A stretch of 64,000 nt of DNA from Glaciecola sp041380235 (GTDB taxonomy: Bacteria > Pseudomonadota > Gammaproteobacteria > Enterobacterales > Alteromonadaceae). Positions 1-9,472 of this stretch are shown one piece after another. Every line of letters begins with the position of its first letter. Within the stretch, counting starts at the first letter, position 1. The stretch lies in assembly GCF_041380235.1 (NCBI RefSeq), contig NZ_JBGIYY010000015.1:1-64000 (forward strand). The letters are read 5' to 3'. Position numbers and translations under genes: made by a program. A model generated the notes under the pieces. It ran no database searches, was not told where the DNA came from, and saw only the letters and a list, made by a program, of their open reading frames with translations.

Positions 1-231
1 AGTAACATATTCTGGATTTTCAATCGGGGTTGGTTTAACGGGCACATAATGTCCAGAGAATACTTGCCTTGGCGCGTAATCAATGCCGTTTTGGGTAGCA
101 TCAGGATCGCAGTTTAGGGTATTGATAAAAGAGTAATCAGCCAGCTTACCAAGGTCTTCAAGGGTGGCAACAGTAACAAAACTTTCATTTACATGGCTTT
201 CATTTGTGTTGCTGCTATTTTGCGTATCCAT
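1..231 (-). CDS. selO: SelO/YdiU family protein adenylyltransferase, N-terminal fragment
   Basis: Read on the minus strand from an ATG at 231, the frame stays open to the window edge (77 codons). After a polar leader it carries LADYSFINTLNCDP and PRQVFSGHYVPVKPTP, followed by an NPEYVT-like segment. This is the pattern of the start of SelO (UPF0061) pseudokinases, where a Phe-(I/D)-NTL segment precedes the R-x-V-x-x-x-x-x-x-V-x-PTP motif. SelO transfers AMP from ATP to Ser/Thr/Tyr of target proteins; the ATP-binding core lies outside the window. Only the N-terminus is present, so the call rests on motif recognition. An unrelated protein is unlikely but not excluded. Confidence 0.72.
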   Translation of the reverse strand, partial: MDTQNSSNTNESHVNESFVTVATLEDLGKLADYSFINTLNCDPDATQNGIDYAPRQVFSGHYVPVKPTPIENPEYVT

Positions 232-391
232 ATGTCTATTTTCTCAAGGTTTTGTCATTAAGATTGTTCAGAATACCTTAAGTTTACCATGCAGAGATTG
301 CATTGTTAGTGCAATAGATCTAGCTGAATTAACCGTATTCGTCGTTTTCTAGGTCTCAGCTGTGTCAAATCGTTGCGCATTTAAAAACTCG

Positions 392-544
392 ATATGCACA
401 GGCGTTGAGCCACTACTTGACGAACCCTGACAGCCTGCTGGGCCGCAAAGGCAACACCAACTCAAAGCATCACAATGACGAATCGAGCACAAGGGCTACC
501 CATCTTTATTCTTTAATGTGTTTGGTAATTCGGCGCAGGATCAT
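392..544 (-). pseudogene. Decayed tandem copy of the DUF6090-like gene
   Basis: The stop of the upstream gene (543-541) overlaps an ATG at 544 in an ATGA arrangement. That ATG opens MILRRITKHIKE, nearly identical to MILRRLTQHIKE at the start of the neighbouring intact gene, and then hits TAA. Reading through, the same frame continues W-V-A-L-V-L-D against W-F-A-V-C-L-D of the intact copy. A one-base loss then shifts the frame to FVIVML-stop-VGVAFA, which resembles the intact membrane helix FVIVIFGILIAF. One nonsense codon, one frameshift and a second stop mark a dead paralogue of which about 45 codons survive. The lower boundary is approximate. Confidence 0.75.
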
Positions 545-1293
545 GGCTGCGTCTCCAGTAATGAAGCTTCAGGCGGGGTTTCACCTAATTTAATCAGAAG
601 TTCGCGCGAAGCCCGGCTAAGATCCTTTGCATTTTTTGACAAATAGTTGCTTAACTCAAAACGATCAAATATAAGACTAGAAAGCGCACTATTATTGCAA
701 GCCTCCTCGTAGCTCACATTTAAGCTTAGAGCTGCCAAACCGCTCAGTCCATCACCGTCTATTATTCGTCTGAACACATCGATATCTTGCAGTTGTGGCC
801 GCGTTAACGAAAAGCTTTCACCGAACTTTGAATTTGTGGCGACGGTGCTAATGTTTTCGGCATAAACCGAAAAGATGCTGCGATCTTCTGGAGATATATT
901 GTCTAAAAACGCATCTGATGTAAGCATGAGGTCAATCGCATCATCGCGTACATCAATCCCTAAAATAAACCGCAGAGGTTGTATGTTACGAATCAAGCGT
1001 GCTTGCGCGCCGTTTTCTTCATTGCACGCTTCAAAATCTCGTATCACCTCAATGGCTGCCTGTTGATAGTCGCTTGCGCGCTTTAAAAAACTTTGCGAGT
1101 TAAGCAAATTGGCTCTGGCCTCTTCGATAACGCGGGTACGGGCTTGTTCATAAATTAAGTTATCTTGGCGCGCAGCGCTCCAATTGGTGATCTGAAACGC
1201 GATAAGAATGCCGAAGATGACAATCACAAAATCAAGACAAACTGCAAACCAATTTTGCTCTTTGATATGTTGAGTTAAACGGCGCAGGATCAT
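541..1293 (-). CDS. DUF6090-like single-pass membrane protein
   Basis: This is a 250-residue protein. A short basic head (MILRRLTQHIKEQNW) leads into one hydrophobic helix at about residues 15-38 ending in QITNW. The remaining ~210 residues are mostly helical, acidic and polar, probably periplasmic. The Arg-rich head, the NWF(A/x)V segment, the helix and the terminal Asn-Trp are the hallmark of a family of unknown function (DUF6090-type) found in marine Proteobacteria and Bacteroidetes, often as tandem paralogues. A degraded second copy begins at its own stop codon. No catalytic motif is visible and no function can be assigned. Confidence 0.6.
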   Translation of the reverse strand: MILRRLTQHIKEQNWFAVCLDFVIVIFGILIAFQITNWSAARQDNLIYEQARTRVIEEARANLLNSQSFLKRASDYQQAAIEVIRDFEACNEENGAQARLIRNIQPLRFILGIDVRDDAIDLMLTSDAFLDNISPEDRSIFSVYAENISTVATNSKFGESFSLTRPQLQDIDVFRRIIDGDGLSGLAALSLNVSYEEACNNSALSSLIFDRFELSNYLSKNAKDLSRASRELLIKLGETPPEASLLETQP

Positions 1294-1614
1294 TGGGTGA
1301 CTTCCTTATCAGTTGCAAACAAAGGTGTAAGCGACTATTTGGCTAAGGCTTTACTGCATTAGCAACAAAGCATTGCTAGAAATAGGTCGCCATTGTAGAC
1401 GTCAAACCCAATCTCATCATTGACTTCCAAGACTATGCTTGTGTTGATAAACGACAATAACCACTTGCTAACGAGATTGCATCCAAATATTCGGCGAGCA
1501 ATCGTGTTGCTGCATACAAAAATTCGAATCCATAATCATCAAATGACATACGTCACTTTTAGATATGCACCTGTAAACATCAACGGGCACATTTCTAAGC
1601 GAGGCTTCGATAAG
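1294..1614. other. Intergenic stretch, nothing recognised
   Basis: These 321 bases separate the start of the DUF6090-like gene from the 3' end of the minus-strand lipoprotein gene. They must hold the promoter of the former. The only open frame (plus strand, from 1420) has a composition unlike its neighbours and no family resemblance, so I do not call it. No clear hairpin with a T-run is present. Confidence 0.5.
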
Positions 1615-2148
1615 CTAGTTTGACTTATGCTTATGTAGCTCTTTTAGGGTTTCTTCAGCAAAGCTTTCATACAACCAGCCCATTCTTGCGTCATCTTGAC
1701 CGCCAGCTAAGCCGCCTAAAGCATATGCAACTGATACTTCAAAGCTATCCAATACCTCGCCATTAGGGTCTTTTATAACAATATCGCCCGTAATCGAGTC
1801 GTTACCTGCCATGAATCCCCACATTACAGCAGAGAAATTAGAACGAACGCGAATATCTGACACAACAATTTCAATGGAAGGATGCACGGCACCTTCTGTC
1901 GTGTCTATAATATCGCGAGCATCAAGCGCGCGGCGAACATGGTCAAGTAATTCTTCTTGGTTGAATTTTAGGTTATCAGCAAGTTTCTCTTTGGCTTCTT
2001 TAGTGAGACTAATAGAAATGTCCGATATTTTTTCAGTTTTAAACGATGGTTCATTCGATTGTAAATCTTGTTTTTGTCTTTTTACACCAGAGGTACAGGC
2101 AAACAAAAATAGAGTGACAAACGATAATACGAATATTTTTTTTAACAT
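1615..2148 (-). CDS. Small lipoprotein, DUF4410-like
   Basis: I place the start at the ATG at 2148, ten codons inside the longest frame. An AAGGA ribosome site lies 7 bases before it, and this start puts the signal peptide at the N-terminus (MLKKIFVLSFVTLFLFACTS). The lipobox LFAC predicts lipidation. The mature part has a charged linker, then ISISLTKEAKEKLADN, a central beta segment (IEIVVSDIRVRS) and a glycine-rich VAYALGGLAGGQDD stretch. The SxxxVxWGFxAGxDxxxGxVVxxD-type layout suggests the DUF4410 family of envelope lipoproteins. The function is unknown, and the gene stands alone between unrelated neighbours. Confidence 0.6.
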   Translation of the reverse strand: MLKKIFVLSFVTLFLFACTSGVKRQKQDLQSNEPSFKTEKISDISISLTKEAKEKLADNLKFNQEELLDHVRRALDARDIIDTTEGAVHPSIEIVVSDIRVRSNFSAVMWGFMAGNDSITGDIVIKDPNGEVLDSFEVSVAYALGGLAGGQDDARMGWLYESFAEETLKELHKHKSN

Positions 2149-2610
2149 TTTTATTCCTTTAATATTAATAACTTCCAATATTGGTGCTGCGGTACTAATT
2201 TCTTAAAGAAGTGTGCGATATCAGCATTGAAAAGTTGACCGAACGTCGGCCGCATTTATAATTTATCGTTAAGCTACTGTCAATGTTTATGAGGTTACCA
2301 AACTAGTATTACTTTTTAATCCCGACCATAGGCATTGCAGTCACTTTAAGCGCTTCAATCTTCTTCAAAGTGCCTATTAGCAATGGCTAACAGTATAACG
2401 GTATGTTTAAAATCGGATGGCTCTGATGGCCTAGAAGCTTCGTGGGAAGATAGCAAACGAGCCAAAGTCCATCTTTGCATCAGGCGACAAATTGCCACAG
2501 TGTGGATAGATAAGTTTCATGCTCGCAATTTCAGTAAATGGAGAACGCAAACCCTTATTCATGTAGGCCCGCATATTGCATGCTTCTTAGCTATACTTAA
2601 ATTGAGACAA
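2149..2610. other. Intergenic region upstream of the solute-binding protein
   Basis: This gap lies between the divergent lipoprotein gene and the solute-binding protein gene and should contain both promoters. The reading frame of the binding protein stays open back to 2383, but that extension (many Trp, Cys and His; no ribosome site; it would bury the Tat signal 100 residues in) is probably not translated. Nothing else was recognised. Confidence 0.45.
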
Positions 2611-3945
2611 ATGCATGACGCATCGCACAACATGACCAACAAAGTGACCAACCATCAAACCTCTATAGATACACTATCAAGTGCTAAGATGTCGCGGCGC
2701 AAGCTTTTGAAAAGTGCCGCCAAGCTAAGCGCAGTAGCCGCTACTTTACCGTTGACGACATTCGCTATTGGCAAGGCCAAGCCAAGCTTAAGAGTTTTGG
2801 GCACCCACGTAACCTTGCAAGACGAACTGCGCAAAAAAGCTATGGACGACTTAGGCATCAATTTAGTGTTTGAACCAAAAGGCAGTGCCGCGGTGTTGCA
2901 AAAAGCTTCAATGGCGCCTCAAAGCTTTGACTTGTATGAACAGTGGTCTAACAGCATAAACGTACTGTGGCGCTCGGGCTCAATTCAGCCCATCGAAAAA
3001 CAGCGCATCACCCATTGGGATGAAATAAATAGCTTAACCAAAATAGGGCGCATTACGCCTGAAGCAAAACTTGGTGCAGGAGATGCGCCTTATAAGCTGC
3101 TCAATGTTCAAAAGGATGGCACTCTCGGTGAGCAACATAGCGAACAAATAAGCTTTTTACCCTATGTGCACAATGTCGATTCATTTGGCTACAACACCTC
3201 TGTCATTGAAAAAGGTATTCCATACGAAACAGAAAGTTGGGCGTGGTTATTAGACAAGCAGTATGCCGGTAGGGTTGCGGTAGTAAATGCACCTACCATT
3301 GGCTTGTTTGATTTAGCTTTAGCCGCGCAAGCCGCAGGCTATGTCACATTTGCCGATATAGGCGCAATGACCATTACCGAGCTAGACAAATTATTTGATC
3401 TATTAATTAGGCTAAAGCAAAGTGGCCATTTCAGTGGTTTTTGGACATCGGTGCCAGAATCTGTTCGCTTTATGCAATCTAAGCGAGTCGTGATTGAAAG
3501 TATGTTTTCACCGGCAGTATCTAGTCTGAATGGACAAAACGTGCCGGTCACATTCGCTGCGCCCAAAGAAGGTTATCGTGGATGGCATGGTGTAATGTGT
3601 TTGTCTGCCGCCACTAGCGGCCGACTAAAAGACGTTGCATACGAATATATGAATTGGTGGCTGTCGGGCTGGCCCGGAGCATTCATTGCCCGCCAAGGAT
3701 ACTATATTTCTAACCCCCAACGCTCCAAACAGTTTTTGTCTCAGGGCGAATATGATTATTGGTATGCAGGTAAAGCCGCGACCACAGATTTAAAAGGTAC
3801 CGACGGAAATATATCAGTAAAACAGGGTGATATTCGCACCGGCGGAAACTATGAAAAACGCTTTGAAAATGTTGCGGTGTGGAACACCGTGATGCCTACC
3901 TATGAATACAGTGTACAAAAATGGTATGAGTTTTTAAGTGCTTAA
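2611..3945 (+). CDS. Tat-exported extracellular solute-binding protein (PotD-like)
   Basis: A twin-arginine signal (MSRRKLLKSAAKLS followed by a hydrophobic run) directs export of a folded periplasmic binding protein of the family-1, polyamine-type class. Supporting segments are LRVLGTHVTLQDE, FDLYEQWSNSI, a central LPYVHNVDSFGYN and the C-terminal YEYMNWWLSGWPGAF. Of three in-frame ATGs (2611, 2632, 2689) I favour 2611, preceded by a weak GAGA; 2689 would start directly at the Tat motif. No ABC permease or ATPase gene follows. Instead a hybrid histidine kinase begins 27 bases after the stop, so the protein more likely presents a ligand to that kinase than feeds a transporter. The ligand is unknown. 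Confidence 0.8.
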   Translation: MHDASHNMTNKVTNHQTSIDTLSSAKMSRRKLLKSAAKLSAVAATLPLTTFAIGKAKPSLRVLGTHVTLQDELRKKAMDDLGINLVFEPKGSAAVLQKASMAPQSFDLYEQWSNSINVLWRSGSIQPIEKQRITHWDEINSLTKIGRITPEAKLGAGDAPYKLLNVQKDGTLGEQHSEQISFLPYVHNVDSFGYNTSVIEKGIPYETESWAWLLDKQYAGRVAVVNAPTIGLFDLALAAQAAGYVTFADIGAMTITELDKLFDLLIRLKQSGHFSGFWTSVPESVRFMQSKRVVIESMFSPAVSSLNGQNVPVTFAAPKEGYRGWHGVMCLSAATSGRLKDVAYEYMNWWLSGWPGAFIARQGYYISNPQRSKQFLSQGEYDYWYAGKAATTDLKGTDGNISVKQGDIRTGGNYEKRFENVAVWNTVMPTYEYSVQKWYEFLSA

Positions 3946-3972
3946 GCTTTCTATAAAAGGACTCATCCGGGC

Positions 3973-6684
3973 ATGATCAAGCTCAGCCTGAAGGCTCAAA
4001 TTATCGTGTTCCTTGCGGTATTCATTGCCATTTTATTGGGCCAGCTATTTTTTGCGCAGTCTAATCAATCAGGGCTGGTGCAAACGTTTGAGGATTATCA
4101 AATTGCTCTGACTGAAGAAACCTTAGTAAAAGAACTCGAACGGGACGTGCTTGATTTACAGCGCCAGGTGCTCATATTCAAAGATACTGGAAGCTTATCT
4201 GCCGTAAACCAATTTGAGTCACTCATTGTTAGCGCTAAAAGCAAACTTGATCAAATTAAAATTTACATACCCATTACTCATACCGATGACAATACTAAAG
4301 CGACGATCCGGGCAATGGAACAGCACATAGAGGATTATCAAGAAAACTTTGCAAGTGTAGTCCTTGGCCGTCAGCAACGTGACTTGCACTTTAATGAGGG
4401 TCTGCTGGATGCCATAGAAGCACTGTTGAGGGAGAATCCTGTAGTCGATTTACCGCAAGAGCAGCAACGCTTAAAGCTGCATCTGTATGCTGCCAAAAAC
4501 TTAGTCTTTCAGTACTTAATTACGCCCAACTATGCGCTAACCCAATCATTTAACGAAGAATTGCTGACCGCACAAAACATAATTAATACTGCCGCTATTT
4601 CTTCAGCAGAAAAAGAACGTTTTGAGCTGCATTTATCGGCCTTAAGCAAAGAGTTCAATCGCCTTACTCATGTCACTCAAGGCTATAGTTTTTTGGTCAG
4701 CGTTGTGATGGCCGGCTCGGCGAATGAGTTTCTTTATTTGTCGAGTGAGCTATCTGAGCAAGCAGCCATATATGCTGAACAAAACGACTTACAAATCAAA
4801 CAAAATATTGACGACGCAAAGCTTCAAATGAATATGTCATCTTTCATTGGTATCGGCTTAGCGTTAGTGCTTGCTGGATTTGCAGCCAGTCGGATATTGC
4901 ATCCTATTAATTCCATTACGCGGGTATTTGAACGCCTAGTGAAGGGCAATACCGAACTGAATGTGCCATTTTCTAACCGGCATGACGAAATAGGAAAGTT
5001 AGCGATTGCGGCAACGGTGTTTAGCCAAAAAAACAAAGAAACCGAGAAATTATTGAGTGAGTATCAACAGCTCAATGAGCGTCAAAATTTGCTTAATACA
5101 CGACTTGCGGAATCAAAGCTGGTGGCGGAACAAGCCAATAAGTCAAAAAGTATTTTCTTAGCAAATATGAGCCACGAAATAAGAACGCCCATGAACGGTA
5201 TTATTGGGATGGTTGATCTATCTTTGCGTCAACATCCCAGTGAAAATATCAAGGCAAACTTAGAAAAAATTTCGTACTCCAGCCAGATACTGATGAATGT
5301 CATTAATGATATTTTGGACTTTTCAAAAATTGAAGCCGGCAAGCTAGAAATAGAACAAAGCCTGTTTTCGTTTAGTTCGCTATTTGATAGTTTACTCGCC
5401 GTCGTGTCGATGCGTGGAGCTGAAAAAAACTTAAACATCTATTTATATGTCAGTCCAGATCTGCCTGTTAACGCTATTGGCGACCCACTCAGATTGTCGC
5501 AAGTAATTTTTAACTTAAGTAATAATGCGACTAAATTTACTCGCAAAGGAAGCATTGAAATACGAATTGATTATGAGGCGCTTAATGAGCCACACTCATT
5601 TTTACTAGTGGTAACGGTTAAAGACACCGGCATTGGTATGCATAAAGCTCAGTTAGAAAACATCTTCGAGCCCTTTGCACAAGCCGATGATTCCACCAGC
5701 AGAGAATTTGGCGGTACTGGGCTTGGCCTTTCTATCGTTAAGCAACTCACCGCCTTAATGGGTGGTGATGTCACAGCGCAGTCAGAGCTTGGTAAAGGCA
5801 GCACATTTATTGCAAGGTTTAAAATGCAACATGAGCCTTCAGCGCACGTATTATTGAATAAAGACAATGGGTTCCAGCACAGTATTTTATATATTACCGA
5901 GCCAAATCGAAGCAATGCTCTGCTATACGATGATCACGCTAGCCGAATCGCAAAAACAGTTATTTATATCGACCTAATTCAATGGTCACAATGGCAGACG
6001 AAAATAGGCGCAGAACACATCGTATTATTTGATATTAGTGAGGGACGCTATGCTCGAGGATTACAAAACATTGTTGACGACTTAAAGCTTCAAGGGGTTC
6101 GTTTTGGCTGTGTTTTACCCACAATGCCAGGCCAACTGCAGTCGATCCTCACCCAGCAGTGGCATTGCCCGATAATAGCGCACCCCTTCACACCAACTCA
6201 ATTTTATCAGTTTGCTAGTGAGCTTTATGAGCATAACAGTATGTTTGCTTTACCAGCAACCACCGAAAGCGAAGCGAACGAATGCCATGAGGACATTGAG
6301 ATTGAGGGTCACGTACTGCTTGTCGAAGATAACGGTATCAATCAAATCGTTGCAGGAGAAATGTTGCATTCCTTTGGTTTGACTTACGATATTGCCGAGG
6401 ATGGCCTCCAAGCAGTCACCAAAGTTAAAAACTCCCCTCATTACGATTTGATATTGATGGATATTCAAATGCCATTGTTAGATGGCATGAATGCGACTCG
6501 AAAAATCCGCGAGGCGGGGCATCATGATGTGCCCATCATTGGTTTGTCTGCTAATGCGATGAAAGAAGATTACATGCAGGCTAAGCAAAGCGGAATGAAT
6601 GAATATCTCACTAAGCCTATTCGACGAAACACCCTATTGGCGACACTCAAAAACTACTTGGTTGAAAAAGGCACTGCTAATTAG
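3973..6684 (+). CDS. Hybrid sensor histidine kinase with receiver domain (TorS-like architecture)
   Basis: This 903-residue membrane kinase has a helix at ~7-27, a long all-helical periplasmic sensor (~28-285) and a second helix (~286-308). HAMP and a coiled coil follow. The HisKA box FLANMSHEIRTPMNG places the phospho-acceptor at His401. The HATPase domain has N, DTGIGM and GTGLGLSI boxes, then comes a degenerate receiver-like segment (~620-770), and an intact C-terminal receiver has LMDIQMP with Asp830. An Hpt domain is absent, so a separate phosphotransfer protein is expected. It is probably co-transcribed with the periplasmic binding protein upstream, as in TorT-TorS and LuxP-LuxQ pairs. 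No response regulator gene is adjacent, so the output is unknown. Confidence 0.9.
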   Translation: MIKLSLKAQIIVFLAVFIAILLGQLFFAQSNQSGLVQTFEDYQIALTEETLVKELERDVLDLQRQVLIFKDTGSLSAVNQFESLIVSAKSKLDQIKIYIPITHTDDNTKATIRAMEQHIEDYQENFASVVLGRQQRDLHFNEGLLDAIEALLRENPVVDLPQEQQRLKLHLYAAKNLVFQYLITPNYALTQSFNEELLTAQNIINTAAISSAEKERFELHLSALSKEFNRLTHVTQGYSFLVSVVMAGSANEFLYLSSELSEQAAIYAEQNDLQIKQNIDDAKLQMNMSSFIGIGLALVLAGFAASRILHPINSITRVFERLVKGNTELNVPFSNRHDEIGKLAIAATVFSQKNKETEKLLSEYQQLNERQNLLNTRLAESKLVAEQANKSKSIFLANMSHEIRTPMNGIIGMVDLSLRQHPSENIKANLEKISYSSQILMNVINDILDFSKIEAGKLEIEQSLFSFSSLFDSLLAVVSMRGAEKNLNIYLYVSPDLPVNAIGDPLRLSQVIFNLSNNATKFTRKGSIEIRIDYEALNEPHSFLLVVTVKDTGIGMHKAQLENIFEPFAQADDSTSREFGGTGLGLSIVKQLTALMGGDVTAQSELGKGSTFIARFKMQHEPSAHVLLNKDNGFQHSILYITEPNRSNALLYDDHASRIAKTVIYIDLIQWSQWQTKIGAEHIVLFDISEGRYARGLQNIVDDLKLQGVRFGCVLPTMPGQLQSILTQQWHCPIIAHPFTPTQFYQFASELYEHNSMFALPATTESEANECHEDIEIEGHVLLVEDNGINQIVAGEMLHSFGLTYDIAEDGLQAVTKVKNSPHYDLILMDIQMPLLDGMNATRKIREAGHHDVPIIGLSANAMKEDYMQAKQSGMNEYLTKPIRRNTLLATLKNYLVEKGTAN

Positions 6685-6816
6685 TAATTGATTGCTTTTA
6701 GTTAAACCGTTTTGTGCTTTTACTAACAATAGGGCTTATATTCAGTGCGTAAAGTTTTGAGTAAGGATGATTTATACCTGTTGAATATGTTGATTGCTAG
6801 TGAGCATAAAACTTAA

Positions 6817-7557
6817 CTACTTATTGGGTTTTAGCAGTGGTTTAAACAAGCCATATCGCCAATTTCGCATCGCTAACACCAACGTGAAGCCCTTGCGGTG
6901 CTCCAAAGGCAAAGATGCATCTTCAGTGTTCATTGCTTCGAACTCTCTAGCTATACGTTTTAACTTTCGCTGAAATTCACCATTGCTTTGCGAGCTTAAC
7001 ATCCCGTTTAATACGAGCAGGCTTTCATCATCAAAATTAAAGCGCTTTTGAAAAAATTCTTGACCAATTTTTTGCTGAAAGAACTGCTGGATCGGCCCGT
7101 TATCTAACCAGCCGAAGTTTGGCGCCACCAGCAATTTGATGCGATTCGCCGGCAGTAACTCAATGATTTTTAGGCGGTCAAGCTGGGCGAGTTTTTGTAT
7201 ACACTCAGCATCTGTTATTTCATAATATTCAACAATTTGTGCCATGCTCCACTTATTAAGCACGCAAACCGTAATCAGCAGCAGCGTGAGATCCGTGGTT
7301 AATTCAGCTTCCTGTTCGGCGCTTAACTGATGAAGCTGAGCGCTTTGTGCCTGCATTAGTGCAGTTAAATCAGAAATCTCCAAGCCTAGTAGCTGGCAAA
7401 CTTGGTCGAGCCTTTGCAAAGAAAAGCTCTCATCCGCGAATAGGCGCTTAACACTTGCCTCAGATAATCCGAGGCCTACAGCCACATCTGCATAGGTTTT
7501 ACCATGCAGCTTCAAGGTTTTTTTTAAGGTATTAATTAATAAAGTGGTTTGTGCCAT
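6817..7557 (-). CDS. XRE-type helix-turn-helix regulator with C-terminal domain
   Basis: Residues ~5-65 form a Cro/C1-type helix-turn-helix (KTYADVAVGLGLSEASVKRLF, then a second helix with QRLDQVCQLLGLEISDL). The C-terminal ~170 residues are helical and uncharacterised, with a late segment RNWRYGLFKPLLK. The length (246) fits a group of Alteromonadales regulators whose N-terminal HTH is followed by an unknown ligand or dimerisation domain. It is transcribed away from the patatin gene, with which it shares a ~300-base divergent promoter region, and converges on the kinase operon. The target is unknown, but the patatin gene is the obvious candidate. Confidence 0.75.
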   Translation of the reverse strand: MAQTTLLINTLKKTLKLHGKTYADVAVGLGLSEASVKRLFADESFSLQRLDQVCQLLGLEISDLTALMQAQSAQLHQLSAEQEAELTTDLTLLLITVCVLNKWSMAQIVEYYEITDAECIQKLAQLDRLKIIELLPANRIKLLVAPNFGWLDNGPIQQFFQQKIGQEFFQKRFNFDDESLLVLNGMLSSQSNGEFQRKLKRIAREFEAMNTEDASLPLEHRKGFTLVLAMRNWRYGLFKPLLKPNK

Positions 7558-7855
7558 CGCAATATATCGCAGCTAATTTAAAAAAAGTAATAGGGCCAGT
7601 GTAAATTAAGTCTTATCTATCTCAAGCCTTAATAACACTAAGCGTCACTTAACTAGCAGCATCAAGCATTACTTTTAAGTTATACAACCACGGTCAAACG
7701 TATAAAATTTCTCTTTGCCGTTGAAACGACAACCGCTTTGCAGTCTTGTAAAATAATTCTTGGGTGTTTATATTCAAACATGCTCTAAGCACTCATGTCA
7801 GGTTATTGTAATTTTGAAAATATCACTATTTGCCTCTGTACTTAATGTTTGTCGC

Positions 7856-9046
7856 ATGCGCCTTCACTCAAACCGTTTACTCTCTCAAACGAGCATTATT
7901 ATATGGATTGCCGCTTTGTTATTCGCTACAGGATGTTCGAACATGCCTACCCGTGAACTGTCTACCGTATCTATTCCCTATGTGTCGCTTCCTAACGGAC
8001 AAGATCCCCTTGATCCTTCTAAATCGCTTAATTTGAGCACTTTAGGTCCAAGCAGTGAAAATGTGGGTATATTTGCTTATCACGAGCAGAAGCGAGGCCA
8101 CGCCCTAAACATTTTGCAAATATCTGGCGGTGGTCAATATGGTGCGTTTGGTGCAGGCTTTTTAAATGCTTGGCAAGCAACAGGCATGCGGCCCGAGTTT
8201 GATATTGTAACCGGTGTAAGTGCTGGAGCTTTAACCGCGACTCACGCTTTTTTAGGCAGTCCTGAAGACGATAAAGTAATATCAGACATTTTCACCAGCA
8301 TAGACAAAAAAAATATATATAAACGTCGAACTCTACTGAGAGTCTTAATGGGTAGCGATTCGCTATTCGATACAACTCCTCTTGAAGAGTTGCTAAAAAG
8401 CGTAATAACTCCTGAAGTTCTTATGCGCGTAGCGGCGGCGGCTGATGACAACAGGCAGCTATGGGTTGGCACAACAAACTTAGACTACAATCAAACTTGG
8501 GCGTGGAACATGACCCTAATTGCACAAGAAAATAAGCCTGGGGCTTTGGATCTTTATCGCAAGGTTTTGCTTGCGTCAGCCTCTATGCCGGTGGCTTTCC
8601 CACCGGTTGAAATAGACGGGCATTTGTTTGCAGATGGCGGTATTCGTGCCAACATACTGGTGCACGGTTTAGTTGAGAACAAAGCCCCCAAAGCGCCGCT
8701 TTATGAAGGTGGTAATGTATTTGTGATCCACAATGAGCCTCGCACTAGCGCGCCTGCTCCTTTGCAGCCGAATCTTCAGGGTATTGCCAGTACTGTATTT
8801 GCCCAAATGATGAGTGCATCAGTAGAATCTGTTTTATTACGATCCTATTACAGTGCAAAGGCGCACGGCTATCAATTTAATATGGTAGATATTCCTGATG
8901 ACGTGCCGGTTGGCAAAAATCCACTGGCCTTTGACAAAGTTGAAATGAAAGCCGCTTTTGATGCCGGCGTTGCGGCGGCAAATGAATCACAACCCTGGCA
9001 ACATACACCGCCAAATATGGGTGATTATCCAGATTGGGCGCTATAA
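7856..9046 (+). CDS. Patatin-like phospholipase lipoprotein
   Basis: I start at ATG 7856 because it gives a signal peptide (MRLHSNRLLSQTSIIIWIAA) ending in a lipobox with Cys27. An upstream TTG at 7760 would bury that signal. The patatin domain shows the oxyanion loop GGGQYGAFG (~91-99), the nucleophile elbow GVSAG (Ser122) and the DGG motif with Asp260, which complete the Ser-Asp dyad. Predicted activity is hydrolysis of phospholipid or lipid acyl esters at the envelope. The protein is 396 residues after this start choice, usual for the family. It is monocistronic, and a divergent XRE regulator sits upstream. Confidence 0.85.
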   Translation: MRLHSNRLLSQTSIIIWIAALLFATGCSNMPTRELSTVSIPYVSLPNGQDPLDPSKSLNLSTLGPSSENVGIFAYHEQKRGHALNILQISGGGQYGAFGAGFLNAWQATGMRPEFDIVTGVSAGALTATHAFLGSPEDDKVISDIFTSIDKKNIYKRRTLLRVLMGSDSLFDTTPLEELLKSVITPEVLMRVAAAADDNRQLWVGTTNLDYNQTWAWNMTLIAQENKPGALDLYRKVLLASASMPVAFPPVEIDGHLFADGGIRANILVHGLVENKAPKAPLYEGGNVFVIHNEPRTSAPAPLQPNLQGIASTVFAQMMSASVESVLLRSYYSAKAHGYQFNMVDIPDDVPVGKNPLAFDKVEMKAAFDAGVAAANESQPWQHTPPNMGDYPDWAL

Positions 9047-9472
9047 ATTGAAGACCGCATTTCATCATGTCAGGCACATGTTTTTCTGACGGTTTAACTA
9101 CCTTGCTAAATTGGCACCCTTAGGTTTTATAGCTTTAATCTTCGTAACTTTTAAAAAACAAGCAGCTCAATAGTGCTAAAAGCAGCATTGATTAATGGAG
9201 TAAGCCAAGGAATAGGTAGAGCAACCCACTAGCCTTTGCAAAAGCCGATTACAGTAATAGCCCACAAGTTTTATAGCGCAGTCTTTACAAGGTTTTCGAT
9301 AAGAAATGCTGATCAGGTCGCATGGGAATTGAATTCGCTTCAAGCATAGAATACATTTAGTGTTTCGCTTTACCACGCTTTAAGCATAGCGCTGGCCTAG
9401 TTTTACTTTTTTATTAAGTCGGGTATAAATTTATGTGCCTGTCTTTATTTTTTATATCTGGACGTCGATACG
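9047..9472. other. Intergenic region, nothing certain
   Basis: This is the gap between the patatin gene and the BTAD regulator gene. A minus-strand frame of 66 codons rich in Cys and Arg exists at 9176-9376, but it has no ribosome site and no family resemblance. The region probably contains the promoter of the downstream regulator. No terminator-like hairpin was found after the patatin gene. Confidence 0.4.

Noticed and set aside
1420..1623. Plus-strand 67-codon frame
   Set aside because: It overlaps the 3' end of the lipoprotein gene, lacks a ribosome site and resembles no family.
2383..2610. N-terminal extension of the solute-binding protein frame
   Set aside because: It would bury the twin-arginine signal about 100 residues in and has no ribosome site; it reads like untranslated DNA.
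7760..7855. TTG-started extension of the patatin gene
   Set aside because: The ATG at 7856 gives a clean lipoprotein signal; the extension places the signal internally.
9176..9376. Cys-rich minus-strand 66-codon frame
   Set aside because: There is no ribosome site or recognisable zinc-binding spacing; it is likely chance.
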